From: Zarea fungicola | Lineage: Eukaryota > Ascomycota > Sordariomycetes > Hypocreales > Cordycipitaceae | Assembly (NCBI GenBank): GCA_900169235.1 | Contig: FWCC01000008.1 | Coordinates: 1-64,000 of the forward strand | Direction of reading: 5' to 3' | Length of the DNA: 64,000 bases | Part shown: positions 1 to 10,656 of the stretch, one piece after another | How positions within the stretch are numbered: the first letter of the stretch is position 1 | How the letters are laid out: every line of letters begins with the position of its first letter | The notes under the pieces: generated by a model | What the model was told of the DNA's origin: nothing | The model's database searches: none | The model's input: only the letters and a program-made list of their open reading frames with translations | Position numbers and translations under genes: made by a program

Positions 1-2737
1 GTGGGGGCGTGGCACAAGTAGGGATGTCGCCAGGGAACGGGCCTTGAAAAAATCCCAGTACACTGGTGGACTCAGAGACCCGGAAACTCCAGTTGCGACT
101 TGTGCTTCACCAGACAGATGAGTTCATATCATTTTAGATCAGCTTTATGGATGAATACGGACTGCGACACTTGCGTACTTGATTAATCGGAACTAGTTAG
201 GCAAATTCCCTGATGCATGTCATCAACCACCTAGCCATTGGCTGAATTAGATTTAGGCGGTGATGGCTCTGAGATATCACCCACATATTATCCAGGGCGC
301 TGTTTTATGCGTTGCGGTTATCTTGCCAATCCGGGTTGACATTTTCAATGTGCTGACTGAGAGTATGCGGCCCTTTGCCATCATATTTTAGATGCAAATG
401 TGAAAATATTCATCTATTGCCGCTAAGAGGGAACAGTGGCGTGCTTTATGTTGATGCTGGGTTGTCAAAGACAGGTACAACAGCGGTGGTGCCAAAATGG
501 TTGTTAAACTACCGATCCTGTCCGAGCCGGAAACGTTGCGGATCACTTTGTTTTGAGAATCGCTAAATCTTGAGTATTGATATACAACAAATCAGGAGAC
601 TAACATGTTCAGCATCCCCCAGATATGCTTGAGTGGCCTGACATGCCACCACATGACATGATTATTACCCCGGGCTTGTCGCCAACATCTTAACTTCTTG
701 TGGCCAAGACACATTTTAGTGCTGTAGTCACTGCAGTTAAATCTAAGCGAAACATATCTGAAGAGTGAAGCCTAGAGGTGCTACAAACAAGCGCGGTGGT
801 TGAGCATGGCACGCAGTACCAATATTTGGTGCGATGCCCGGAGATTCTCGCTAACGACCTCTTCATCCCTCGCTGTAAACAGTTAACTAGTTAGCGCAAG
901 TTTCTACACATGTGTAACTGTCACGCAGATATGGGTTAATAACCAAGCCTTGGTTGTGGCTGACTACTTTCTTTTTGGCACAACAGTCACTGTGGCGCCG
1001 ACGGTGCAGTGGAGTTTATTGAGATTGTTCGGTTCATGGTTCCTACATTGAAAAGTCCTGCAACGGTTCAAGGCTTGCTAGCTACACGGAATCGAATAAG
1101 GTTATGGAGAAGTTACCGCTTTTTGGGGGGGGCTATAGAAAAGCTGAACTGCTCACCATACTGTGATGCTCACGCTACATCCCTCCTGGCTTTGGTGTGC
1201 TGCAGTCGCCTGCCCTAACATTCCATTAAATGGCATACGCAGAGCGTCATTATTAAGCGTCATGGTTTATGTAGAGACTTAGAAGCATATATTAACTACT
1301 AAAAGCGCTATTTAAAATGCAACTAAGAGCAGCCCTCTTACTACTAGTATAGAGTATTAAGTTTATAATACTAAAACTATATTAGTTATAGCTTTTAATA
1401 TATTATATTTAATTAATTATATCCTTTACCTATAAGCTAAAGTAAAAGGATAAGCTCTCTACCTGTCAGACCTCAAACGATCCTCTCGTTATGACTTGAC
1501 GGATGCCAAGTCTAACGGGGCTACCGCTAGAATTAGCGATACACTGCTCCTAACTATTAGATAGCCAGCAGGGCTCGTGATCACTGCCTTCCTCACTGTC
1601 AATATATGCAGCAAGAAGTAATAAAGTAATGGTTGTTGATTGACTCTAGCTAGTGACGATAGGTCTGCTATTTATGGCCCTGAGGCCGCCACTTGTTGTG
1701 GCCCCTACATGTGGCACACATAGCTTCTAAGTTCGTGATTTTGGGGGAGAGGGGTGTATTCAAAAGAGCAATTACACTAGGGATCATATCATTAACCTAA
1801 GTTGAAGCCTTTCTAAAGCTTAGAATTAATCTAAGGCTCTAGAATTAGTACGCTAGAATTAACATGCGTTAGAGTGGTTGGTAGCGTATCTTTAGCACTA
1901 AAGGAAGTGTTTTAAGTCATCGTCCATGGTGGGGACTAAATGATTAGAACACAGATATTCAAAATTAAACAAATAGAATGCATTAACAGCAAAAGAATGG
2001 ATGATGAAGCCCTAATAGTAAAGGCGGGCTGTTAGACTATTTATATGTGTGGTGGTTTTGGTCAGCCTGCGTGGTTGTAGCGCGCAGGCCCAACACACTA
2101 GTAGCCTTGACCTCTCTATTGCCTGGTTTTAAGAGGCATTAGGTAAAAAACAGTTTTAACAGTAATAGCTATAGTAATAGTAGAATTAAGAGAATTAAGA
2201 GAATCAGTGCAGATAGTAGAGATAGCCGAAATAGTGGCAACAGCCAGGCAACTTCAATAACAACAACGAGTGTATGTTCCCCCTAGACGAGGTGCAATAG
2301 GTTGACGGCACAGAGCGAAAGGCACTATCCTATGTGAGCTCCAGAGGGCAGCGCCGGCCTCTAGGCCATTAGCGACGTCAAGTATGTCCTGCCAGCATCA
2401 CCGAGAAGGGCCACGTCGACGTCTGGTTCGAGCTCAACGTCATTTGCTTTGAAGCCGTTGCTGACGCCGATACAAATGTGGCAATCGGACCTCGAAATGC
2501 CGGGATCGAGGCGCGGGCTAAGAACAGCTGAAAACATGATCATGCAGCCACAGACACGTGCGATTCAGAACCCTGTCGTTAGTATTGTCAAACTTCACAT
2601 GCGGGGTTGGTACTTGCATCTGCTCACATCATGGTTTCTTCCAAGTGAGCACGTACAAGCGGCATCTATTCCTAAATAACTGTGCAGAGTACAAAGCACT
2701 TTTTTTGTGTTTCGCAATTAATGTGTGGCTGAGCGAC
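1..2737. other. Gene-free region with AT-rich, probably RIP-decayed repeat remnants
   Basis: No ATG-started reading frame of gene-like length or codon use is visible. The stretch at about 1290-1450 and 1790-1900 is very AT-rich and full of TpA steps, with short recurring words such as CTAGAATTA. That is the look of fungal repeats hit by repeat-induced point mutation (C to T in CpA). At about 2150-2330 one frame reads through a charged stretch interrupted by TAA and TGA where CAA and CGA would be expected. I read this as an old transposon fragment, but I cannot name the element. Confidence 0.45.
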
Positions 2738-5340
2738 ATGGACCCAGGTACGTGAAATACCGTGTCACCCAAGCTTAAAATCTAGGAGGCTAATAATCTC
2801 CGTTGTAGTAGATAGTAGGCCAGAGGCTTCGCGTGGTGACTTTCACTTTAACGCTCGCGATCGAGTCCGCGACAATGACAACCTGGATCGGCTCGACAGG
2901 CTCGACAGGCTCGACAGGCTCGACAGGCTCGACAGACTAGACAGACTCGACCGGGAAAGACTCGACAGGCTTGAAAGGCTCGACAGAATCGACAGAATCG
3001 ACAGAATCGACAGGCAAGATAGACAGGATAGGTTGGACAGACTCGATCAACGCCGTCTTTCCAGGCCTGAGGGTAGAAACTTCGACAATCCTTATGCCGT
3101 TAATTATGCTGTGCCATACCAATACTACAGGCCTGCTCAACGAGGTCGGGCAAGAAGCGCGTCGTCGATCTCAAACGATTTGCCACAGCCCAACACCCAC
3201 ACTCATGAACCTTGTGTATCTCAGCAGCCTGACTTGGTTAAAAAGGCTCTCGACTCGCACATGCTACGGCTGGATGAAAGATTTAGAGATCTGCAGGATG
3301 AAATAAAAAAAATTACAAAAAAAACGCCACCTCCGCGCGAGGAGCCGCAAGCACAAAGCCAGAGCAAGGTTGCCGGCGGTCTTCCTGTATCTAGCATCGA
3401 TATGGGGCCGGACTGGCAATATCCTGCGGTTCTCCCCAACATCCGCCGTGCCGTTATGCAAGACCTTACATACAATACAGTTGACTTATCCTTGGAATGG
3501 GAAATTCCAAAAGCTCTAGATCAAATGAGGCTCAGAAATGTAGAGGATACGATTCTACAGTCGTTGGAAGACTCACTTACTCTAACAGGCTCCGTGGCGC
3601 ACTGCGAGGCGTCAAGCTGTATCGAGTACATGCGCAAAAGATGGCCTGATACATGTTCACCACTTCTCAAAGCGGTGGCCGCGGCTGCTGAACAAGCAAA
3701 CACGAGTGGCGATCAGGACCCTTCTCAAAGACACTTGTGGAAGAGTAAAGAATGTTAGTAACCGCTTGCGACTTTTTTATATCTTTCTAACGGCTTTAAT
3801 AGTGTGGGGTTGTAAAATTGAAGTCCATGGGTTTAAATCCAAGATTCACTTAAAGGCACACGGCAGCTATCAGTTTCTCACTTCCATTACTGAATCTCTC
3901 TCGTGGCTCTGTGCTGCCATCAGGAAACCCGATGTACAAGGAATGAAAATTTCTTCTGCTGAAATGAGTGATCCGAACCTGATCAAGCTCAACTTAGCGC
4001 AGGCTGAGATTAGCCTCAACCCCTCGTGCTGGCATAAACTTTTCAGGTCAGGATTCATCGTTAGCTCTGATTTATCACGGGAAAGAAGAGGCAAAGGTCT
4101 CGAGATTTCGTTTGATGACATGGCCAGCCTTGCTGCGGCAGTGCTAGAAGTACAAATTAATGGTGTATCGGTTTTGTTAGGACAGTCGACATTACTAATT
4201 CCGGTGGAACGTCTGGAAGTAGGTATTCAGTGGCACCTGGAGATCTGGGAATCGGGCTTGTTGGATCCAACCAAGGGAGAAAGTTTGCTGCCAATCTTGA
4301 AGATGTACCCGAGCGCCTTAAAAGAGGACATATCCATCTTGCGAGAGCAAAAGGCATTCTTGGGCTGGAGCAGCTCTCAAACGCCAGTCCAGGTTCTTTT
4401 GGGCACAGAGCAAGCTCGAGAAGCTTGCAACTCTGTCAGAGGATCAGGCGCCGACAAGGCGCGCCCGAAGGTTGCAGAAGGCTCGGATGACGAGATGGCT
4501 TGCGAGCTACGCTTCAAATTCTTGGCTCTCAGGGGTGGTCGTAAAATTCGCTGGGGCCAGTTCAATGTACAGACATTGACATTCACAGTCGGCCATGCGT
4601 TTGACATGGTGCTCCAGGCGCCCGGGGACAAGAGCGCCGTTGTGTATGACACGGCAACGAAGCGTGGTTGGTTGCTTCCGCGTCTGGATGTTCTTCTTCA
4701 CATGGTCCATGTGCGGCTTCGGCAGAATCAGCAAAATCCTGTCGGCTTTTCTAGTACGCAACAATCTGCAGGGGCTGTTCTTGAAGCTCATCGAGACACC
4801 TCTGTGGGTGGCTTATCGCTGCAGGACTTTGTCCTGGCGCTGTCCACTGGCCTCGATGCCACAACTAACGGTCTGCGGCAGCATGTACGTCGTGAGGACT
4901 CGACGCTCATCGGTGTCGAATTATTTGATCTCGCTTTTTCAGAGCAAGGTGGGCCGCTTGAGCTCAAGCGGGCAACATTGGCCAAGTCCGCGTGTAATTG
5001 GAGTAGCCTCATGGACTACTCTTGGGTTCTGTTCTGTGCTAGCTTGGGTGAAGCCATCCGACCATCTGAAGCAAACTCGGCAGCCTGTGTCGATAGATCA
5101 GTCCGAATAGGGCATGACTACCTCGCAGCTATGATACCATGTCTTAAACACCTCGCTGCTTTGAGTGGCGGTGATTGTGCAGAGGGTGGCCTTGGTAGAG
5201 GCATTTTTATGAGCCGCGCGACTAAAGTAAATCAATGCGGTAATGATCAATGCTGTTGCTTACAGTTGCGAAAGCTTTCAAGAAAGAATGGACCTCATGA
5301 TGAGGTTGGTGATGCTTGTGCGTCGGTCTTTGGCATATAA
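2738..5340 (+). CDS. Large fungal protein of unknown function with N-terminal DRL/DRI tripeptide repeats
   Basis: Exons 2738-2747, 2809-3753 and 3803-5340 join in frame to 830 codons plus stop. The introns have GTACGT...CTAATAAT...TAG (61 bp) and GTTAGT...CTAAC...TAG (49 bp) signals. The first exon is only ten bases and its ATG is my choice, because the downstream frame has no ATG near its start. Residues from about 28 on are a run of Asp-Arg-Leu/Ile triplets made by a 9-bp tandem repeat. The centre and C-terminus carry a pattern I know from many large fungal proteins of unknown role: a CWHKLF motif, a following GKGLEISF motif, and later a VVYDTATKRGWLLP motif. The extreme C-terminus is Cys-rich (CGNDQCCC). 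No catalytic domain is recognisable. Some relatives sit in repeat-rich or incompatibility-linked regions, but nothing here proves such a role. The exon-1 call is the weakest part. Confidence 0.55.
2886..3053 (+). repeat. 9-bp tandem repeat (minisatellite) inside the coding region
   Basis: About eight near-perfect copies of GGCTCGACA are followed by degenerate copies (GACAGACTC, GACAGAATC). The period is nine bases, so copy-number change would not break the frame. In the gene's frame it encodes Leu-Asp-Arg, drifting to Ile-Asp-Arg. The repeat is free of stop codons in other frames too, which explains the spurious frames rich in EST or SVD tripeptides here. Confidence 0.9.
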
Positions 5341-6114
5341 GGTATGGGTCTTCCTTGACTATTATATTTCTTAATTTCTTAATATCTTAATTTCTTTAAA
5401 TTCCTTGCACCCAACTGGATCCTAATCGTTAGGCAAAACACTGTTATTTCTATAAATTAGTTTGTTGTCAGACGTCCTAACTATGCTTGCTTCATGTTAA
5501 CTTTGCCCCCTTGGTCGCTCTTGGGTATAAGATTGCGCTGAAAATTTTATAAACGACCTCATACCAGCTTATTGTTTACCGCGTTTTTCATAAAGCTGTT
5601 GTCGGTTTTGCTACTTGGCTTCTTGGAAGCAAAGAAAGATGAGGTTTCCCGCTATACTACGATATTTTTGGTGGTTTATATTTAAACCTTTCACTATATG
5701 ATAAATTGCTCTCCATAGTCTTTTTAAGCTTTTTCTCTTGGAGCTCCCTTTCCTGGCGACACCTATAAAAAGACAAAACCACAAAATATTGGCAAGGACA
5801 AAGTACATGAAAATTGACATGAGAACTTTACCAAGCAGTGCTTACTCAGAATAGTGTAATGCGATCTTAAAAAATATCAATTTCAGCTGAAATTTAGGGT
5901 GCAGTGGCCTGCTTGGGAGAAGTGTCGATGAATGGAAAAGTCTCACGGTCGGTATAATAAGGCGGCGAGTCTCATGTCCCGAGTGAGCTTTGCGACGCCA
6001 CGTGGCTTAGAACGGTATTGCTGGTACAGTCTGGTTATGTATAAATACCTCATCTTTCTGTATTTCTTCTTCTTCTTCTTTTTCCCTCCTTATTACGTCC
6101 AGAAGTTACTGAAA
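5341..6114. other. Intergenic, AT-rich; promoter of the small secreted protein
   Basis: AT-rich with no convincing gene. The right end carries a 10-bp palindrome containing CACGTG at 5999-6004, a TATA box and a TTC-rich tract just before the ATG at 6115. Confidence 0.6.
6040..6047 (+). promoter_or_regulatory. TATA box (TATAAATA)
   Basis: The element lies 75 bases before the ATG at 6115 and is followed by a pyrimidine-rich CTTCTT tract, a normal fungal core promoter arrangement. A CACGTG palindrome lies a further 36 bases upstream. Confidence 0.6.
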
Positions 6115-6362
6115 ATGCAGTTCATTACCACTATTGTTGCCCTCCTCGCTGGATTGGCTGTTGCTGCCCCGGCCGAGTCTGCGTCTGGTAAATCCATTCG
6201 CGCCAAGGTAAGTCTCTAAGACAGTAATATTTTTCATCTGTGCTAATGTTCTTCTAGCAATGTCCCGAATGGTTTAGAGAGCCATGCTGCTGGGAGCTCG
6301 CTGGCGGACCTTACGAAGGCTGCCCTTGTGCTAAGATTTGCCCCTTTCCTTCTCCTGCGTAG
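6115..6362 (+). CDS. Small secreted cysteine-rich protein (candidate effector or antimicrobial peptide)
   Basis: Two exons, 6115-6207 and 6258-6362, encode 65 residues. The 50-bp intron has a GTAAGT donor, a GCTAAT branch site and a TTCTAG acceptor, and both exons are whole codons. Residues 1 to about 20 are a clear secretion signal: Met, a hydrophobic core, then an Ala-rich end with APAES. The short mature part has six cysteines spaced C-x7-CC-x10-C-x1-C-x3-C and ends in a Pro-rich tail. Six cysteines in about 45 residues suggest three disulphides in a secreted peptide. I do not recognise a named family. Strong promoter elements (TATA box, CT tract) precede it. A role as effector, toxin-like or surface peptide is only inference from size, signal and cysteines. 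Confidence 0.75.
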
Positions 6363-6793
6363 GGTTGTGTCGAGAAATAATCCCACCAATAAATTTCATT
6401 CAGGTTGATTGTTAAATAATTCCTATCCTGGTATACGTTCAGCCGCAGCTGTGATATAGGTGCCTGCATTGTGCGGACGTACTGTCTTCGGATCATCGGT
6501 CAAAGTTCCACATTCGATATTAGCTTAATTGAACCTTGTATTTTAAATTGTGATTTAATTCTTCCCTGGGAGTAACTAAGAGCTTACTAACAATCGCACG
6601 AGCGGCGGGCGATCAAACACTTATAACTTAGTGCATTTTCGACATAGGAGTACCAATAAGCATTGCAGCGAATTTTGCCATATGTGTTATTAAAATAGGA
6701 CGCTTCTTCCGCTAGTTTCTTTTTAGGAAAAGCTAATGGCTGATGAGACTGGCTTGGAGAATTTGAGTATATCTCATAATGCGCCTCGATGGA
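6363..6793. other. Convergent 3' intergenic region
   Basis: It lies between the ends of the secreted-peptide gene and the alcohol dehydrogenase gene. AT-rich. No gene or repeat seen. Confidence 0.6.
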
Positions 6794-7825
6794 TCATTTA
6801 GTCGCCTCCTCCATGATTAGCACGTTGCGAAAGCGAGGCTTTCCTGCTTTCAAGTCATCAATGGCCTCCTGAACACGCGCCAGAGGATATTTTTGAATCA
6901 TACATCGCACATCATGTGCTGCAGCAAAACGGATGGTCTCCTCCGCATCTAGCGGCTGACCACTCGGCCAGCCTCGCACGCTCAGAGCTTTGCTTACAAG
7001 CTGAACTGTATCAAACGGGACCGGGCCAACTGTGGCAAGGGATAAAAGAGTACCACCCACAGCCAGGCCATAGAGAAGGGAGCTGAAGACGTCAGGGTTG
7101 GGAGCTGTCTGGACCACAAGGCTCGCACCACCCAGTTTCTGAAGCTCTCGGGCGACATCCGATTCCTTTGAGTTTATGTAGTGGCTGCCACCCAGCTCCC
7201 TGGCGAAGTCGGCCTTACTTGATCCCGAGGATATGACTACGACCTCATAACCCATAGCGCGGGCAAACTGCACTGCCAAATGGCCGAGGCCACCCAGGCC
7301 TTGTACAGCGACGAGCGCGCCTTGCTTGACTTGCATATTTCTGATTCCATTGAATACAGTGACCCCAGCACACAGCAGCGGTGCAGCCTCAGCTGGGTCC
7401 ATATTATCGGGGATGCGCACGATGGACTCGATACGAAGGACAACGTACTCGGCGTAACCACCATCCTGGGATATGCCGTTGATGACTTGTTGGTCGCACA
7501 TCTGGAATTGGCCCCTTCGACAGGCCCGGCATGTACCATCATGTCCGCCGTGCCAAGCACCTCCAACACGCTCTCCAACAGTGAGAGTTGAAATGTCGGG
7601 GCCAAGGGCGACCACAGTACCAACCAACTCGTGGCCTGGTACGCGAGGGAAGAGGTCACCCATCTCACCTTCAGAGAGAGCAACATCTGAATGGCAAACA
7701 CCACAGGCGAGGACCTTAACAAGGACCTGTCCCGGTCCGGGCTGTTTCAAAGTCACATCGCGCAGCTCAAAGGACTGCCCGACTCCCGTGACTGCTGCGG
7801 CTTTGTATGTCTTTGGGAGAGCCAT
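6794..7825 (-). CDS. Zinc-dependent medium-chain alcohol dehydrogenase
   Basis: Single exon, 343 residues, the usual length for fungal zinc alcohol dehydrogenases that interconvert alcohols and aldehydes or ketones with NAD(P). The GroES-like domain has catalytic zinc ligands Cys41 (CGVCHSD) and His65-Glu66 (GHE), plus a later Cys near 151. The nucleotide-binding GLGGLG turn lies near residue 176. The structural zinc loop reads HDGTCRACRRGQFQMC: cysteines 99, 102 and 110 are present, but the first ligand is Asp96 instead of Cys, as I recall from a fungal subgroup of this family. The ATG at 7825 is followed directly by a normal N-terminus. No targeting signal is seen, so it is probably cytosolic. 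Substrate unknown; it could act on primary, secondary or cinnamyl-type alcohols. Confidence 0.9.
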   Translation of the reverse strand: MALPKTYKAAAVTGVGQSFELRDVTLKQPGPGQVLVKVLACGVCHSDVALSEGEMGDLFPRVPGHELVGTVVALGPDISTLTVGERVGGAWHGGHDGTCRACRRGQFQMCDQQVINGISQDGGYAEYVVLRIESIVRIPDNMDPAEAAPLLCAGVTVFNGIRNMQVKQGALVAVQGLGGLGHLAVQFARAMGYEVVVISSGSSKADFARELGGSHYINSKESDVARELQKLGGASLVVQTAPNPDVFSSLLYGLAVGGTLLSLATVGPVPFDTVQLVSKALSVRGWPSGQPLDAEETIRFAAAHDVRCMIQKYPLARVQEAIDDLKAGKPRFRNVLIMEEATK

Positions 7826-8265
7826 TTGTTTTTTTTTCTCGGGTCAATGAGAGTTGTCTTCTTATGATATGGGTCTTAATTTCGTCTTTTTTGTTCAGTT
7901 GGAGATCGTAGGTTGTCAGTTACTCGAACTGCAGCTAGGGTCAATGCTACCTTTAAATAGACTCTATGACAGTGACCATTTCAGACGCATTATAGCGGTT
8001 GTAATGAGCTGAATAATGTAAACAATTTTACATGTATTATTTCTTGGCTGTATGTAGACCATTTACCACTTTGAGTAATTTCGAGGCGACGCTAGTGGAT
8101 GCAGCGGCGATGGATCTTACCCACAACTCAGGAATATCGATCATACTTGAAGATAGAGTACACCAGCGTCAAGCAAACATGATGTTATGTAGGGTAGCAC
8201 TGTTTAAGGATCATATCACTTTAAATATTTCATATTGCCTGGAAGAATTATATTGATTATTGAGA
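7826..8265. other. Promoter region of the alcohol dehydrogenase gene
   Basis: Non-coding on both strands. A T-rich tract lies immediately next to the ATG at 7825. The rest is the 3' flank of the neighbouring regulator gene. Confidence 0.5.
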
Positions 8266-9913
8266 CTAATGGCCGGCTACTAATTCCCAGTAATTCGGCT
8301 CGCACCATTCGTCATGCCATAAAATATTCCTCAGCCGTACGTCAAGTGCCATCATTGTCTCACCTTCTGTCAAATTAATGTGAGGCTTTAATTGCATGCT
8401 AAACCAATGGCGTTCGGCATCATGGATGCTGGAGCAGTATCCTATGAAGATAGTCCAAAGCAGGATATCTGCGCTGTGCCGATCCGGTACCATCCCGTAT
8501 CGATCCGCCTCGGAGGTGCTCAATGTATATTTTAATCTCTTTACCAGTCTTGCAATAAGCGGAGATTGGTGCGGAATATTCCGTATGACGAGGTAGATAT
8601 AGAGCTGAGCAGAGACGCAAAAGGCTCTGATCCGAGATTGCAGGTCATCATTAATGGGAAGAGTTGGTTCAGAGTTAAAAGACACAAGAGTATGGATGGC
8701 ATACTCCGTCCTATACAAGTCGTCACTGACCAACTTTTCCCTAGCCGCAAAGTTTGTCTCTCTGCTCATTGCTTTTGATATGCGCCCAAGAGATTGCAGG
8801 ATTTCTGTTATCTGTAAGACGTGGCATGTTGGGGATTGGTCCACCACAGAAGGTCCGAGCAATTGCTGAAGCCGTGGAGACGAGTTACGCCAGCTCGATG
8901 TGCAGAAATCAGCCCTGTTTATAATGTTGGCAAAGTTGAACAGTTGACAGTGGAGCTATTCATACCATGTAATGACTCGTCGATGCAAGCCATGAATGCG
9001 CTGAAGCCCTCCTCGAGAGTTGACCATGGCCTCCAAGCCCTGCATGTGTCGGCTTGCAGCCTCCCACATTCCGGATAGAGCCTGGTTACAGGGCTGAGTT
9101 AGCAATGAGTCGAACAAGGCAGATGGATAATCACTTACCTCTTTGGTTGCAATTAGTGCAACAGCTGCAATTGTTGCGTCACTAAAGTTCTTGTCACAAA
9201 TACATCGACTAACGAGCTTGTACGCCTTGTTTGCCTGGTACAAGGCCAGTTCTTCGTTGGTGGCACCACCCTGAAGAGCGTAGTCAAATGCTACCAGATA
9301 TAGTAGAGCGTGGAATTTGCCCGCCTCGGCGGGGTGGGAAGGGAAGAAATCAGATTGTCGAACGTTTAGTGCACATAGGTTCAATCTGTACCCTTGCAGA
9401 TCTGATTACAAATGCATTAGACAGGTTCGTCAACAGCGAGGCCAAAATAAATGCAAGTCCAAGTGACTCACAATAATTTACCAGCGTTAGACTTTGCTGC
9501 TCAAGCCCTAGCTCATAGGAGTCGAAAGGGTCAATCACTCCGTCAAGCCATGTAGTGGGGTTCAGGGCTGAACGAATAGATGTGTTGGTCATCATACACC
9601 ACTCTCTCGCCAAGCTCGCCGTGGATTCCTCGGCTACAGGGTTGGCATTTGCTCTTTTCTTGCGTGTTGTCAATGTCCCTTTGGATGGACGAGAATTCAA
9701 ACGAAATCTCCCTTTCAGACCGTCCATCTGCAAGACGGAGGTGTTTGACGTGCGGGTACTCTCGTCAGGGGCGTTGTGCGTCTGGCTCTGTTTCCGCACG
9801 AAGTCTCGCATCGCTTGCATGCGGATAACTGTGGATGAGCCAGGGCAAGTCTTGGACGTCAATCGAGGGTTATCGTTCAGGGTAATAAACTGAAATCGCT
9901 GTGGATTGCTCAT
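8266..9913 (-). CDS. Fungal-specific transcription factor-like protein (Fungal_trans_2 type), no zinc cluster seen
   Basis: Three exons (9913-9472, 9401-8966, 8914-8266) give 508 residues. The introns of 70 and 51 bp have GTGAGT...CAG and GTATGA...CAG ends, and the sum closes in frame. The start is ATG at 9913; the frame continues upstream only from a TTG. The N-terminus has the FQFITLND...RMQAMRDFVR pattern, and later parts the helical repeats and an RVITWAD segment typical of the Fungal_trans_2 (PF11951) regulators. These often begin with a Zn2Cys6 cluster; none is encoded here, so it may act through a partner, or be a degenerate regulator. A basic TRKKRA patch in the first third could be a nuclear signal. 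It is divergent from the GFA-type gene at 10657 across 743 bp. Confidence 0.75.
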
Positions 9914-10656
9914 GATGTTCTCTTGCTGGTACAAATGTGACTGATTATGTGACCAAGCAATATTTTGGACGCTTATCGGCAAGGATTGGGTTGTCCGTTT
10001 GGCCCAAAAGAAGCAGTGACACGCTGTAGGGAATCAAGCGAGAGTGTAGATGCTTTGAGTAAAGTGAAATTGCAGTATCCTAGCACGACGGCCGGGCCTC
10101 GAACCGTTGTCAGTGGCAATCCAACGTTTCGGTATTAAGCGAATTTGATGTCACAAATAGACGTCCCACAAGTAAGACTTGCTAGCACGGCGCCGCGTCA
10201 GTTAGTCAAGGCGTCTGCATTATTAATTGCCAGTCAATTTTAGGCTCCACAGCATTGTCCGTTTCTGGTAATTTTTACTTCGCGCCAGGATCCGCCCGGT
10301 TCCACTCCGAGAAGTGATCGTGTAGCAGCTTTACGAAGCGACATATCTCCAGGCAAAAGGCATGAATGAGTAAGTAGAAAATCTATGAAAATCTACACTG
10401 TGTTTTGGTTGGTGATGGAGCAAAATTTAAAATCCGTATTACAACGCCGAAAGGGCTTACAAATTCCCAAGTTGTGATGCTCCGGCTTGTGTATTTTTTT
10501 TTACCGCGGCTCTAGACTTACACGGATCTCATCACTTATAAAAGTCGACACAGCCTGCCTTTACAAAACTCGAGACTTCAGAAAACAAACTTTCTTATCA
10601 TTAATCCCATCAGTAAATAACACAGACAAGGCAATTTATCTCAAGTTTCTGCCACC
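9914..10656. other. Divergent promoter region between regulator and GFA-type gene
   Basis: No coding sequence seen. A TATA box for the right-hand gene lies at 10537-10544. Confidence 0.6.
10537..10544 (+). promoter_or_regulatory. TATA box (TATAAAAG)
   Basis: Consensus TATAAAAG, 113 bases before the ATG of the GFA-type gene. That ATG itself lies in an ideal GCCACCATGG context. Confidence 0.6.

Noticed and set aside
2555..2560. CACGTG word at 2555 (others at 12028 and 24874)
   Set aside because: Isolated, and inside coding or gene-free sequence with no phosphate-linked neighbour, so not counted as regulatory evidence.
2971..3306. Frames rich in EST or SVD tripeptides at the minisatellite
   Set aside because: Produced by the 9-bp repeat in other frames and strands; only the DRL frame joins a long coding region.
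3828..3846. T-loop-like GGGTTTAAATCC suggesting a tRNA
   Set aside because: No acceptor stem, D-arm or anticodon arm can be folded, and it lies in the open frame of the 830-residue gene.
5611..5820. 69-codon minus-strand frame with a hydrophobic start
   Set aside because: AT-rich chance frame; no conserved features and no downstream exon.
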